The position numbers were made by a program, and so were the translations under genes. DNA of 64,000 nucleotides. Origin: Flavobacteriales bacterium. GTDB lineage: Bacteria > Bacteroidota > Bacteroidia > Flavobacteriales_E > Vicingaceae. Shown here one piece after another: positions 8,361 to 17,385 of the stretch; the stretch's first letter is position 1, and each line of letters starts with the position of its first letter. The DNA lies in assembly GCA_905339165.1 (NCBI GenBank), contig CAJPFH010000003.1, positions 1 to 64,000 on the forward strand, written 5' to 3'. The notes beneath the pieces are model-generated. The model saw only the letters and a list, made by a program, of their open reading frames with translations. It was not told the DNA's origin and ran no database searches.

Positions 8361-8858
8361 GTGAGTCGTCTACCAAAAATACTATTAATTGTATTGTTAA
8401 GTTTTTTTCTGTTTACTTCGTGCCGAAAAAAGCCAAAGTATCCGGATACTCCGGTAATTTCTTTTAAATCATTTCAGGTGTATCAAAATGGAGAGGGAGC
8501 AAGGCTTACCGTAGAGTTTACCGATGGAAACGGAGATATTGGTTTAAAACAGAGTGATACGCTGGCTCCTTATTCTTCCGACAGTAAATATTATTATAAT
8601 CTTTACTTAGAATATTACGAGCAGGTAAATGGTGAAATGAAAAAAATAGATTTAATGATTCCTTTTTATTATCGTACACCATACATAGAGCAGGAGGGAA
8701 AAGATAAATCTATGAAGGGAGAATTAGCTGTAGATATAGTACCGTACTATTACGATTTTTCTTCGCCCAGAGATACTTTTGAATACTCCATTCAGATTGT
8801 TGACAGGGCTTTAAACGAAAGCAATGTGGTTTATACAGGTAAGATGCTTAAGCCGTAA
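8361..8858 (+). CDS. Lipoprotein of unknown function
   Basis: A 165-residue protein starting at GTG, with a lipoprotein signal (lipobox LFTSC, Cys21). The body has a beta-sandwich look: VEFTDGNGDIGL (about 51-62), then Tyr-rich KYYYNLYLEYYEQV, and FEYSIQIVDRALNES near the end. The DGNGDIG segment recalls calcium-binding or Ig-like loops, but this is only a resemblance. I know such proteins only as hypothetical lipoproteins of Bacteroidota. It diverges from the LuxE-like gene and converges on an MFS transporter, with 1 bp between stops. GTG was chosen because it is the only start that keeps the full signal peptide. Confidence 0.75.
   Translation: MSRLPKILLIVLLSFFLFTSCRKKPKYPDTPVISFKSFQVYQNGEGARLTVEFTDGNGDIGLKQSDTLAPYSSDSKYYYNLYLEYYEQVNGEMKKIDLMIPFYYRTPYIEQEGKDKSMKGELAVDIVPYYYDFSSPRDTFEYSIQIVDRALNESNVVYTGKMLKP
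8374..8381 (-). promoter_or_regulatory. -7 box for the LuxE-like gene, inside the divergent gene
   Basis: TATTTTTG on the minus strand matches TAnnTTTG exactly and lies 38 bp upstream of the LuxE-like start. It sits within the first codons of the divergent lipoprotein. No clear -33 box was seen at 19-21 nt. Confidence 0.45.
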
Positions 8859-8859
8859 T

Positions 8860-10122
8860 TTATTTTTCTTTTTGTAAGCGTTTGTAATAAAAGAGCAGGG
8901 GTAATGCCCAAGCAAATACTACAATTCCGCAAATAAAATAAGCCCAGGTAATATTAGAACCACTCGCAAAAAAAGGCATTGAAAAAATAAGTATCAGCAA
9001 TAAACGAAACAATACATTTATAGCTTGAAAAACACTGCCGGCTCTTCCGATAATATGGTTGGGTATATGGTGAAATAAATAGGTAATGCGTAAAATACGC
9101 GTACCTGCATTCGTTAAACCTAACACAATACTTGTAATAAACAACACATACGTTGCTTTTGTAAAACTGCACCAAACGTAAACAAACACGGTTAAAAGCA
9201 TTAAAACAATAATGGCTTTTAACGTATGCTTGGCGTGTAACAATCGGTTTATCCATATACCTGCAGCCAGTGCCCCAATTGCATATATCATTTCGGTTGA
9301 GGCATAAATTTCACCCCCTTCTTTAAGGTGGTTCGCAATATACATCGGAACCAGTTGGTGTACAGTTACCAGCAAAACCAAAAAAATAACATACGAGGCA
9401 TTTCCGAATAAAAATAAAAGAGGATTTTCTTTTAAAAATAAAAATCCTTCTTTTAGTCTTTCCAAAACATTTCCTGAACTTTTGTACACGTCTTCAATAG
9501 GTTTGTATTTAATAAGTAAAACTAAAAAGAAGGATAGGCAATAGGTTAATCCGTCCAATAAAAATATTTCGTGTAAACTCCACGGTTCAATGGTGAACTC
9601 TGAAATAAAAGAGATTTTTCCGAAGGTAGAATTTGATATGCCCCCTAAAAGCAAAGCGGCAGCTCCACCTGATAAAACACTAACGGTTTGGTGGTTTACT
9701 TCTAGAAAAGAGTTAATTCGTCCGTAATTTTTTTTTTCGCTTATTTCCTGCCCAAATGCGTATAGCGTAGGGAAGTGGATATTATAATTTAGAATGGTAT
9801 AGGTAAAAACCAATGCAGCTAAGTATACAGGAATGTTGCCTGTAATAAAACCTACCAGAGAAACACCTATTAAAACGATGGCTCCGGAAATACAAAGGGC
9901 TAAAAAAATATTTTTTCGGGGGTATTTGTCAATCAGTGTTCCTGCATATAATCCCCAAAACAAAGTTAGTGCGGTGGTAATAGCGTATATTAACCCAAAT
10001 AACGAACTTTGTTGCAGCACATCGGTAAAGTACCATGGTATAGAAATCATGCTGATGCCTTGTGCAAAACCCGAAACACTGTTGGCCAACAATAAAAGAT
10101 ATAGTGCGGTTTTATTTTGCAT
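8860..10122 (-). CDS. MFS transporter
   Basis: A 420-residue major facilitator superfamily protein of the MFS_3 (DHA3-like) type, with about 12 predicted membrane helices. The loop between helices 2 and 3 has the family signature GTLIDKYPRK (about 61-70). A long cytoplasmic loop (KYKPIEDVYKSSGNV) separates the two six-helix halves. Members export drugs or metabolites by proton antiport, but nothing here fixes the substrate. It diverges from recX (26 bp) and converges on the lipoprotein gene at 8361. Confidence 0.85.
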   Translation of the reverse strand: MQNKTALYLLLLANSVSGFAQGISMISIPWYFTDVLQQSSLFGLIYAITTALTLFWGLYAGTLIDKYPRKNIFLALCISGAIVLIGVSLVGFITGNIPVYLAALVFTYTILNYNIHFPTLYAFGQEISEKKNYGRINSFLEVNHQTVSVLSGGAAALLLGGISNSTFGKISFISEFTIEPWSLHEIFLLDGLTYCLSFFLVLLIKYKPIEDVYKSSGNVLERLKEGFLFLKENPLLFLFGNASYVIFLVLLVTVHQLVPMYIANHLKEGGEIYASTEMIYAIGALAAGIWINRLLHAKHTLKAIIVLMLLTVFVYVWCSFTKATYVLFITSIVLGLTNAGTRILRITYLFHHIPNHIIGRAGSVFQAINVLFRLLLILIFSMPFFASGSNITWAYFICGIVVFAWALPLLFYYKRLQKEK

Positions 10123-10148
10123 AAGGAGGCCGTAAAATTAGGAAGTGT

Positions 10149-10652
10149 ATGTATAGAAAAAGAGTTCAGGAAAAATATTATACCTACGAGCAAATACTAA
10201 ATAAAGCCATGAAATATTGCGCCCGCTACGAAAGTTCGGAATGGCAAGTGTTAAATAAAATGATGCAATGGGGTTCTCTTCCTTCAGACAGAGAAAGAAT
10301 AATAAAGATATTAAAAGAACAAAGTTTTGTAGATGATGTGCGTTTTGCAGATGCTTTTGTAAAAGATAAACTAAAGTTTAAAGGTTGGGGAAAGAAAAAA
10401 ATTCAAGTTCATCTACAGGCTAAGGGAGTAAGCAAATCAATTATTCTTTCTGCATTAAATAATTTAGATGATGTAGAATATGTACAGAAAGCAATAGATT
10501 TAGCTAAACGAAAATTAGAATTGCTAAAAACGAAAAAAGATGCTTCCTCTAAAGAAGCTAAATTATTTCGTTATCTGCTTCAAAAAGGTTTTGGAGTGGA
10601 GGTTGTGTATCAATGTTTAGAACAGCTTACTGCATTAAAAAACGAGCGGTAG
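10149..10652 (+). CDS. recX: Regulatory protein RecX
   Basis: A 167-residue basic, all-helical protein with the RecX three-helix repeats. The family core FVDDVRFADAFVKDKL (about 62-77) is followed by KGWGKKKIQVHLQAKGVS. RecX binds inside the RecA filament groove and limits its extension, tempering recombination and the SOS response. No recA is in this window, so any operon link seen in other bacteria is absent. Its last 26 bp overlap the convergent aspartate kinase gene. Confidence 0.92.
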   Translation: MYRKRVQEKYYTYEQILNKAMKYCARYESSEWQVLNKMMQWGSLPSDRERIIKILKEQSFVDDVRFADAFVKDKLKFKGWGKKKIQVHLQAKGVSKSIILSALNNLDDVEYVQKAIDLAKRKLELLKTKKDASSKEAKLFRYLLQKGFGVEVVYQCLEQLTALKNER

Positions 10653-11892
10653 ATCTTGTTTTTTGTTGCAAATAAATTTGTTTGTTTTGAGTTAGTTTTT
10701 CTATAGTACCTTGGTTGTAATGCCTGATGGTAAGAAGTTCCAGCACCGAGTTGTATTTAATCTCATATTTATTTTCCAGCTCTTTTATCAGCGATTTTAG
10801 TTTAAAATCGCTAAAGTCGGCAGCAAACGAAAAGTTCATAGCCGAGTTTTGCATGATGTTTATTTTTATTCCTTGTTTGGCCAAAACCCCAAAAATTTCA
10901 CTCAGGTTGTCTTCTACAATAAAGGAGTAATCGCGGGCTGAAACGGAAATCAATACTTGATTTTCTCTGAAAATAAAGGAGGGGATTAAAGAGTCTGCCG
11001 AGGTATTTTCATTAATAACTGTTCCGGGAGCATTGGGTTCTATAAACGATTTTACATACAAAGGAATATTTTTGTTTTGAAGAGGTTTTAAGGTTCTTGG
11101 GTGAATAACAGAGGCTCCGAAAAAAGTTAATTCAATGGCTTCGCGGTACGAAATATTAGAGAGTAAAACGACATCGTTAAATTTTTTAGGATCTGCATTC
11201 ATTACTCCGGGTACATCTTTCCAAATAGTTACACTTTCGGCATTGGTAATGTAGGCTATAATGGCAGCGGAAAAGTCAGAGCCTTCACGACCAAGAGTAG
11301 TTACAAAATTTTCGGAGGTGCTTCCAATAAACCCTTGGGTAATGATTATTTGTTTACCGGGTTGGTTTAATTTTTCGAGAAGAATTTGTTTTCCCCTTGT
11401 TTCTGTTACACCCCAGTTGATGCGTGCAAAACGGTAGGTATTGTCGGTTTGTAAAAAATCGCGAACGTCTTGCCAATTATTGGTTTGCCTTACTTCATTT
11501 AGATACGCACTTACAATTTTGGTAGAAAGTAATTCTCCAATGCAAACAATTTGGTCGTAAAGGAAATCATAATGAGACGAAGGATCGTCCTCTAAAATCC
11601 ATTCTACTTCTACAAAGGTGTTGTGTAATTCTTGGAATATAGGGTGTGTTGAATTTAGAAAAAGTTCTTCCGCAATAGTGTAATGATACTTTTTTACTTC
11701 GTTTAAGCATTCAAATGCGGTTCCGGTTTTATGAAAATGGGCATCTACCACTTTTTCTAGGGCATTGGTGGTTTTTCCCATAGCAGAAATAACCACAATT
11801 ATTTTTTCGTTGCAGGTGGCTAAAATAGAAGCCACATTTTTTACGGCATTTGCATCTTTTACCGATGCTCCGCCAAATTTAAATACTTTCAC
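10627..11892 (-). CDS. Aspartate kinase (monofunctional)
   Basis: A 421-residue enzyme phosphorylating aspartate, the entry to lysine, threonine and methionine synthesis. It shows KFGGAS at 5-10 (ATP phosphate binding), TLGREGSD at 199-206, and WKDVPGVMNADP at 224-235. The region from about 300 carries two ACT-like regulatory segments (VLISVSARDYSF; GVLAKQGIKINIMQNS), so feedback control by an amino acid is likely. It lacks a homoserine dehydrogenase domain. Its start overlaps the GNAT stop by 4 bp (ATGA), which indicates translational coupling; its 3' end overlaps recX. lysC or thrA-type naming is left open. Confidence 0.93.
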   Translation of the reverse strand: MKVFKFGGASVKDANAVKNVASILATCNEKIIVVISAMGKTTNALEKVVDAHFHKTGTAFECLNEVKKYHYTIAEELFLNSTHPIFQELHNTFVEVEWILEDDPSSHYDFLYDQIVCIGELLSTKIVSAYLNEVRQTNNWQDVRDFLQTDNTYRFARINWGVTETRGKQILLEKLNQPGKQIIITQGFIGSTSENFVTTLGREGSDFSAAIIAYITNAESVTIWKDVPGVMNADPKKFNDVVLLSNISYREAIELTFFGASVIHPRTLKPLQNKNIPLYVKSFIEPNAPGTVINENTSADSLIPSFIFRENQVLISVSARDYSFIVEDNLSEIFGVLAKQGIKINIMQNSAMNFSFAADFSDFKLKSLIKELENKYEIKYNSVLELLTIRHYNQGTIEKLTQNKQIYLQQKTRSTARFLMQ

Positions 11893-12362
11893 TTATTGAA
11901 GTGTTTAATTTGTTCTTTAGTTAGTTTTCCGTTGAGCCATTCGGGGTCGAAAGAGGCTTTGTATTTTTCGTAAAAGTGTATAGCCGGGGTGTTCCATTCT
12001 AACACTTGCCAGGTAAGTAATGCGGCATCTATTTTTTTTGCTTCTTCTATGGTGGCATCAAAAAGCAGTTTGCCAATACCCATTCTTCTGTAAGTTTCTT
12101 TTACAATAATATCTTCAAGGTAAAGGCATTTTCCTTTCCATGTAGAGTAGCGGATGTAGTAAAAAGACATTCCTATTATTTCGTTTTTATGTTCGGCCAA
12201 TATAATCCAAAAGAGAGGGTGTTCGCAAAAACCATCTCTCTCCAGTTCTTCCGGAGTAATGCTTACCTGCTCTAAGGCTTTTTCGTATAAGGCCAACTCT
12301 TTAATAAGTTCAATGATCTGAGGAATATCTTGCTTTTGAGCGTTACGAAGAGTTATATTCAT
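11889..12362 (-). CDS. GNAT family N-acetyltransferase (diamine acetyltransferase-like)
   Basis: A 157-residue GNAT fold protein that moves acetyl from acetyl-CoA to an amine. The CoA-binding motif A is RRMGIGKLL (92-100). LYLEDIIVKETYR before it and the AIHFYEKYKA end are typical of the spermidine/diamine (SAT) and thialysine acetyltransferase branch. It is coupled to aspartate kinase by a 4-bp overlap, which could hint at a lysine-like substrate, but that is inference. A consensus -7 box lies immediately upstream. Confidence 0.85.
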   Translation of the reverse strand: MNITLRNAQKQDIPQIIELIKELALYEKALEQVSITPEELERDGFCEHPLFWIILAEHKNEIIGMSFYYIRYSTWKGKCLYLEDIIVKETYRRMGIGKLLFDATIEEAKKIDAALLTWQVLEWNTPAIHFYEKYKASFDPEWLNGKLTKEQIKHFNK

Positions 12363-12366
12363 AAGG

Positions 12367-12374
12367 CAAAAGTA
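12367..12374 (-). promoter_or_regulatory. -7 box for GNAT-aspartate kinase unit
   Basis: TACTTTTG on the minus strand is an exact TAnnTTTG match and ends 4 nt before the ATG at 12362. Transcription from it would start at or next to the start codon, giving a leaderless mRNA. A TTG at 12401-12399 could be the -33 element but the 24-nt spacing is long. Confidence 0.45.
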
Positions 12375-12425
12375 TCATTAAATTAAAATAGTTTCTTTCA
12401 ATAAAGTAAGCTTATTGTTAAACTA

Positions 12426-12456
12426 TTTCATGTTTTTGGCAGAAAACCTAAATTTG
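12426..12456 (+). promoter_or_regulatory. Promoter for fbp
   Basis: TTTC (12426-12429, one mismatch to TTTG), a 19-nt spacer, then TAAATTTG (12449-12456), an exact -7 match. The start codon at 12471 is 14 nt downstream, so the leader is very short. It is divergent to the GNAT promoter. Confidence 0.6.
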
Positions 12457-12470
12457 CTAAAACTAAGCGT

Positions 12471-13487
12471 ATGAATCGGGTAATAACACTAAATGAATTT
12501 ATCATTGAAAAACAAAAAGATTTTCCCTATTCTACGGGAGAATTAACCGGTTTATTGAGCGATATCGGAGTGGCTGCTAAAATTGTAAACAGGGAAGTAA
12601 ATAAGGCAGGATTAGTGAATATTTTAGGAGCTACCGAAAATTCAAATATACAAGGCGAAACGCAACAAAAATTAGATGTATATGCCAATCATCAGTTTGT
12701 ATCAGCCTTTCGTTCGGGAGCCGAGGTAGCCGCCATTGCTTCGGAAGAAGAAGAAGATATTTGTGTGTACGATAACGAAATATCGCGAGATGCCAAGTAT
12801 GTAGTTGCTTTCGACCCGCTTGATGGTTCATCGAACATTGATGTAAATGTTTCTATAGGCACCATTTTTTCTATTTACCGCAGGGTAACTAAAGGAGTTT
12901 GCACTCGTGAAGATTTTCTACAAAAGGGAATGTATCAAGTAGCTGCAGGGTACGTAATTTATGGTTCCTCTACCATGCTGGTGTTTACAACAGGCAATGG
13001 GGTAAACGGGTTTACCTTAGATCCGTCTATTGGCGAGTTTTGTTTGTCTCACCCCAATTTAAAAACTCCGGAAAATGGCAGTATATATTCTATAAACGAA
13101 GGGCATTACAACGATTTGCCAGAAGGGATAAAGCAATACTTAAATTGGTGTAAAGAAAGCAATAAAGCGGATAAAAGACCCTATTCGGCAAGATATATTG
13201 GTTCTATGGTGGCCGATTTTCACCGTAATCTCATCAAGGGAGGGGTGTTTATATACCCGCAAACAGCCCATTCGCCAAATGGCAAATTGCGTTTATTGTA
13301 CGAGTGTAATCCAATGGCGTTTATTGCCGAACAGGCCGGTGGCAAGGCTTCTACAGGAAAGCAGCGTGTGTTGGAGCTGCAACCTACAGCACTTCACCAA
13401 CGTGTGCCTATTATTATAGGCTCAAAAAAAATGGTAGAAAAGGTAGAACAGATGTTGGAGCAGTTTTCTCCGGTAAGCACACTATAA
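12471..13487 (+). CDS. fbp: Fructose-1,6-bisphosphatase, class I
   Basis: A 338-residue enzyme removing the 1-phosphate of fructose-1,6-bisphosphate in gluconeogenesis. The metal-binding signature [17 protein letters not shown] begins near residue 114. The substrate site is seen in [17 protein letters not shown] (about 237-253) and the C-terminal [20 protein letters not shown] at 94-97 supplies acidic metal ligands. Length and motifs are those of the bacterial class I family. It has its own promoter and its last 6 bp overlap the convergent HAD gene. Confidence 0.97.
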   Translation: MNRVITLNEFIIEKQKDFPYSTGELTGLLSDIGVAAKIVNREVNKAGLVNILGATENSNIQGETQQKLDVYANHQFVSAFRSGAEVAAIASEEEEDICVYDNEISRDAKYVVAFDPLDGSSNIDVNVSIGTIFSIYRRVTKGVCTREDFLQKGMYQVAAGYVIYGSSTMLVFTTGNGVNGFTLDPSIGEFCLSHPNLKTPENGSIYSINEGHYNDLPEGIKQYLNWCKESNKADKRPYSARYIGSMVADFHRNLIKGGVFIYPQTAHSPNGKLRLLYECNPMAFIAEQAGGKASTGKQRVLELQPTALHQRVPIIIGSKKMVEKVEQMLEQFSPVSTL

Positions 13488-14180
13488 AAGATTTTTTATT
13501 TCACTAAGGCAGCATATTTGGTAGGTGGCTTCTGAGTTTGTTTTTTTTTCGGAAGGATTAAAATAAATTTGGTCTATTCCTGCATTTTTTGCACCTATAA
13601 TATCTGCGTCTTCGTCATCTCCTATCATGATAGAATTTTCCGGAGTAGCATTGGTTTCTTGAAAGGCGTATCTAAAAATTTCCATGTGAGGTTTATTGTA
13701 GCCCGCTATTTCTGAAAGTATAATTTTTTGAAAATACTTTGCAATGCCACTTTTACTAAGTTTTATATGTTGCACTTCTTTAAAACCATTGGTAATAATA
13801 TGCAATGCATATTTAGGATAAAGATGCTCCAGCACCTCTTTGGCAAAAGGGCAAAGATGAGGTTTATTAGGTGTGTGTTGAGTATAGGCTTCGCCTAAGG
13901 ATTTTGCCAAGGCAAAATGTTGAACAGAATACAAAATTAATAGTTTATTGAAACGCTGAAGACGTAATTCCTCTTTGGTTATTTTTCCAAGGCTGTACAT
14001 TTTCCAAAGAGAGTGATTTATTTGATTGAAGTTTTTAATAAAAGCATTAAAATCGGTAATGCCATATTCTACCAAACGATAATAATGGTAAAGTTCAAAG
14101 AGGGCTTGTTCCGAGTTTTTTTCTAAATCCCATAGCGTACGGTCTAAATCAAAAAAGATATGTTGGTATTTTTTTTTCAT
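13482..14180 (-). CDS. YjjG-like HAD hydrolase (nucleotide phosphatase)
   Basis: A 232-residue HAD-superfamily phosphatase. Motif I is [10 protein letters not shown] (nucleophile Asp11, acid Asp13). Motif II is the ITNG segment, motif III includes NKPHMEIF, and motif IV is IGDDEDADI. Cap composition and the DLDRTLWD variant match the YjjG branch, which dephosphorylates pyrimidine nucleotides including non-canonical ones. An upstream in-frame ATG at 14219 would add 13 hydrophobic residues. I prefer 14180 because it gives a 4-bp ATGA overlap with the preceding gene and the standard HAD N-terminus. Confidence 0.88.
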   Translation of the reverse strand: MKKKYQHIFFDLDRTLWDLEKNSEQALFELYHYYRLVEYGITDFNAFIKNFNQINHSLWKMYSLGKITKEELRLQRFNKLLILYSVQHFALAKSLGEAYTQHTPNKPHLCPFAKEVLEHLYPKYALHIITNGFKEVQHIKLSKSGIAKYFQKIILSEIAGYNKPHMEIFRYAFQETNATPENSIMIGDDEDADIIGAKNAGIDQIYFNPSEKKTNSEATYQICCLSEIKNLL

Positions 14181-14614
14181 TTGTAAAAAAAGGAAAAGAA
14201 TGCAAGCGAGATACCCCAAAAGTAAACCGATGCAATGAGGTAGTAAATGGTTTTTTTATTGGCAGCAAAATAACGGGCACATAGTAGGCAACCTATAGGA
14301 ATAGAAAGTAAAACAGGCGTTAACAATGCTATTCCAATAACGCCATAGGTGTTTTTTATTTTTACGATTTTACGATTTTTATAGCTAAATATTTTTTTGT
14401 CCGATTGGTTTTTCAAGATGCCTTTTTTTCGCAAAAAAGTAAAAAAAATATTTCCGAAATAGTAGAAAAATAGGACTCCGGCAATACCTCCGCTCGTTGT
14501 AAATAAAATAAATTGCCAAAAAGAAAAGCCGTGTGCCAGTGCAGCAGAAACGCCCAATAAAAATTTTACCGTGCTTAGTAAAAATACGCTTACTATATGG
14601 GTAAAAGGAGGCAT
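14177..14614 (-). CDS. Small integral membrane protein
   Basis: A 145-residue protein with about four hydrophobic segments (roughly 5-28, 31-55, 91-113 and 122-143) and a basic loop between (FLRKKGILKNQSDKKIFSYKNRKIVKIKN). Gly/Pro-containing helices (TSGGIAGVLFFYYFG, LLSIPIGCLLCARYF) resemble the small multidrug export/YqaA-like group, but I cannot assign it firmly. It sits between upp (1-bp junction at 14614) and the HAD phosphatase (4-bp overlap), so all three are one transcript. Confidence 0.7.
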   Translation of the reverse strand: MPPFTHIVSVFLLSTVKFLLGVSAALAHGFSFWQFILFTTSGGIAGVLFFYYFGNIFFTFLRKKGILKNQSDKKIFSYKNRKIVKIKNTYGVIGIALLTPVLLSIPIGCLLCARYFAANKKTIYYLIASVYFWGISLAFFSFFYK

Positions 14615-15273
14615 TACGATTGGTCTTTACTTCCGAACGCCAAATCACCTGCATCGCCAAGTCCTGGAACAATGTACGATTGAGCCGTAAGCTCGTCATC
14701 AATTGCTCCTATCCAAAGGGTAGTGTCCAGAGGCAGGTGGCGTTTTGCATATTCTAAACCTTCTACACTTGCAATAACCGAAACAATGTGTAAGTGCTTT
14801 GGTGTACCCAGTTTTAGAAGGGCTTTATAGGTTAGTACAATAGAGGAACCGGAGGCCAACATTGGGTCGCATAAAATAACGGTTTTGTTTTCGAGTTTGG
14901 GGCTGGCCATATAACCCAATTCAATATCAAAAGAACCGTCTTTGTGGTGTTTCCGGTAAGCCGAAATAAAAGCGTTTTCTGCATGGTCGAAATAGTTTAA
15001 AAGACCGGTGTGCAAGGGTAACCCGGCTCTCAAGATGGAGGCAATAACGGGTTGTTCGGATAAAACAAAGGTAGAAGCCTCGCCAAGTGGGGTTGTAACT
15101 ATTTGTGGTATATAGGTAAGCGTTTTGCTTATTTCGAGGGCTGCTACTTCACCAATGCGTTCTAAGTTTCTTCGAAAACGTAAGGAGTCTTGTTGTATTT
15201 TTATGTCGCGTATTTCGGCAATAAAAACATTGAGTAAAGAGTTTGTACGGTTTAATTGGTTTATAGTAGCCAT
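14614..15273 (-). CDS. upp: Uracil phosphoribosyltransferase
   Basis: A 219-residue type I phosphoribosyltransferase making UMP from uracil and PRPP in pyrimidine salvage. The PRPP loop is LCDPMLASGSSIV (about 133-145) and the uracil-binding C-terminus is YIVPGLGDAGDLAFG. SILRAGLPLHTG is the family N-domain mark. The neighbouring YjjG-like nucleotide phosphatase fits a small nucleotide-salvage unit, as inference. Confidence 0.96.
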   Translation of the reverse strand: MATINQLNRTNSLLNVFIAEIRDIKIQQDSLRFRRNLERIGEVAALEISKTLTYIPQIVTTPLGEASTFVLSEQPVIASILRAGLPLHTGLLNYFDHAENAFISAYRKHHKDGSFDIELGYMASPKLENKTVILCDPMLASGSSIVLTYKALLKLGTPKHLHIVSVIASVEGLEYAKRHLPLDTTLWIGAIDDELTAQSYIVPGLGDAGDLAFGSKDQS

Positions 15274-15287
15274 AAGGGTTAATTAGT

Positions 15288-16598
15288 TTATTGTGTAGTT
15301 GCTTTTTCTAGGAGGTATTCAAAAACGCTTTGCCAGTTTTTCCATATTCCTTGTTCGCAAAGAGAATCGTTATGCCACAAACTTATAAAAGTGCCGTTTA
15401 CATTTTTTACTTCTTGTATTAAATCAGCAATTACTTTTTTGGCTTCTTCGGCCGAATATTTTTTATAGTACATGAGAGTTGATTCCATTAAGGCAAACGG
15501 AAAAATGGTTAATGGAGTTTCGCATTCGTTATCTAAATCATAGAAAGGATAAGGAGTGCAAATCCCTGCTCTGAATCCGGGTTCAGAAGAAAAGCCCATA
15601 GTGTAATCTTCTTTGATGTTATTTTCAATGAGTTGTTTGTATGTACCGGGAAAGTGTAGCATTAAAAAGTGTTGTCTTGATTTTTCAATTTCTCTCTTCA
15701 CAAAGTACGATAATCGATTAATTTCTTTATGTATTTTTTGTGCATTTGTTGCAGAAGCAAAGGAAGGGTGTATTCCCACATTGGCATAGTCGGCAATAGA
15801 TTTTATGAGCGATTGAAATTTTCTACTTCTCACAGAAACATTTTTATCGTTGGTGCCGTAGTCGGCTAATAAAAAGAAATAAGTGGGACGTAGTTTGTAT
15901 TTTTTGTGAATATTTAACAGAAAGTTAAAAGTATCGAATGGGTCTTTTTCTATGCCAAAAAGAACCAAAATTCTTTGTTTAACGGAATCTAAACGGAATT
16001 TAAGTACATCTCTGAAAAGGGCTCCTGTTGTTCTGGTTATACCTTTTTCTTTGTAGGCGTAGGCATTGTCTATGTCTATGGTAGAAATAAAACGATAAGT
16101 AGAGGTAGGTAAAGCATATTCGGGGTATTGGGCGGCTAAGGTTTCTTTAAGTAAAATGGCCCATTTGTTTACAACCGGTATGTTTAGAAATCCGTTTTGG
16201 AAAGCAATGCTTTCGGTTGCTTCAAAGCGGTTGTATTGGTCCCTACGGTGCGGAAGGTATTCTTCGTATCGGGTAATCATAAAAAAACTTGCAGCAAATA
16301 AATCGAAAGGAATAGCTATATTCTTATTGGTTTCGAAAAAATAGGGGATATCTTTAGTTTTATTGGTAGTAATATTTTGTTCGCTTATTCCTGTTTCAAA
16401 AAGCAGGTGGGTAGCTTGTATAAAAATTCCTTCGTTTAGATCTTTGTACGAGTAACATATTTTTAATCCGGCATAGTTTAAGAAAGTTTCTTTTGATTGG
16501 GTTATTATAGGCTCTAAACCCAAAATAGATTTACAAATTACCTTGGTTATATAGAGTAACCTATTTGTTGTTTTGTGTGAGTAAATAAGTATTTCCAT
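15288..16598 (-). CDS. Polysaccharide deacetylase-like (NodB-fold) protein
   Basis: A 436-residue protein. The first ~150 residues form a mixed alpha/beta domain usually found fused in front of a deacetylase-like domain in Bacteroidota. The second part starts with FISTIDIDNAYAYKEKG, a variant of the NodB metal motif. It continues with PTYFFLLADYG, ANVGIHPSFAS, MLHFPGTYKQL and the end strand GTFISLWHN, so the TIM-barrel-like fold seems intact. Likely role: N-deacetylation of a cell-surface or secreted glycan; the substrate is unknown. I chose ATG 16598 over 16622: it gives a 1-bp gap after the radC stop rather than a 23-bp overlap. Confidence 0.8.
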   Translation of the reverse strand: MEILIYSHKTTNRLLYITKVICKSILGLEPIITQSKETFLNYAGLKICYSYKDLNEGIFIQATHLLFETGISEQNITTNKTKDIPYFFETNKNIAIPFDLFAASFFMITRYEEYLPHRRDQYNRFEATESIAFQNGFLNIPVVNKWAILLKETLAAQYPEYALPTSTYRFISTIDIDNAYAYKEKGITRTTGALFRDVLKFRLDSVKQRILVLFGIEKDPFDTFNFLLNIHKKYKLRPTYFFLLADYGTNDKNVSVRSRKFQSLIKSIADYANVGIHPSFASATNAQKIHKEINRLSYFVKREIEKSRQHFLMLHFPGTYKQLIENNIKEDYTMGFSSEPGFRAGICTPYPFYDLDNECETPLTIFPFALMESTLMYYKKYSAEEAKKVIADLIQEVKNVNGTFISLWHNDSLCEQGIWKNWQSVFEYLLEKATTQ

Positions 16599-16599
16599 T

Positions 16600-17307
16600 T
16601 TATAAAATTCCTTCGTCTGCAAAACTAAAGTATGTATTTGCAGCTATAATAATGTGATCGAGTAATTGAATATCTAAAAGCAAACCGGCTTCTTTAATTT
16701 TTTGAGTTAACATTTTATCTTCTCTGCTGGGCTGTAAATTTCCTGAAGGGTGGTTATGGCATAATATTACTGAAGAGGCAAGTAGTTCTACGGCTGTTTT
16801 AAAAATAATTTTACTATCGGCAACGGTTCCGCTTGTCCCTCCTTTACCTATAGCTGATTTTTTAATTAATCTGTTGGCTCTGTTAAGGTAGATTACCCAA
16901 AACTCTTCGTGCGAAAGATCCAATAAATGGGAGCATATAATGTTATATGCATCTTTGCTGGAAGATAGTGTTGGTTTTTCTGGAAGTGATTCATCTTTTC
17001 TCCTTCGCCCTAGTTCTAAGGCAGCTATTAGTGTTATGGCTTTTGCTTCGCCTATTCCTTTAATTTTTGTAAGGTCGTTTACGCTCAATTTCGCTAAGTG
17101 GTTAAGATTGTTTTCTGCTGAGGCCAAAATATGTTTACTTACCTCAACAGCCGATTTTTCTTTATAACCGGAGCCAATAAGAATAGCTAAGAGTTCGGCA
17201 TCGGAAAGGGTTGATTTTCCTTTTAACATCAGTTTTTCGCGAGGGCGATCGCCTTCAGCCCACATTTTAATGCTCCAGTTTTTTATTTCTTCGTTTTTAT
17301 GCGACAT
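16600..17307 (-). CDS. radC: RadC family JAB-domain protein
   Basis: A 235-residue protein with N-terminal helix-hairpin-helix (KIKGIGEAKA, 81-90) and a C-terminal JAB/MPN metalloprotease-like domain. The zinc motif HNHPSG at 184-189 with Asp197 is complete. An intact JAB motif suggests a hydrolase, but a direct DNA-repair role for RadC has been questioned, so the function is open. I start at 17307 (MSHKNEE). The longer frame to 17361 would run back through the rpsT terminator hairpin. Confidence 0.9.
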   Translation of the reverse strand: MSHKNEEIKNWSIKMWAEGDRPREKLMLKGKSTLSDAELLAILIGSGYKEKSAVEVSKHILASAENNLNHLAKLSVNDLTKIKGIGEAKAITLIAALELGRRRKDESLPEKPTLSSSKDAYNIICSHLLDLSHEEFWVIYLNRANRLIKKSAIGKGGTSGTVADSKIIFKTAVELLASSVILCHNHPSGNLQPSREDKMLTQKIKEAGLLLDIQLLDHIIIAANTYFSFADEGIL

Positions 17308-17333
17308 GGTTTCGGTGCATAAAGTTAAAACAA

Positions 17334-17363
17334 AAATGCCTTCTCTGTTCAGGGAAGGCATTT
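17334..17363 (-). terminator. Terminator after rpsT
   Basis: A 10-bp stem AAATGCCTTC / GAAGGCATTT (17354-17363 and 17334-17343), followed on the minus strand by TTTTGTTTT. It lies 22 bp past the rpsT stop and upstream of the radC start. Confidence 0.85.
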
Positions 17364-17385
17364 CTAAAGGAAAAGTAAAAAAGTT

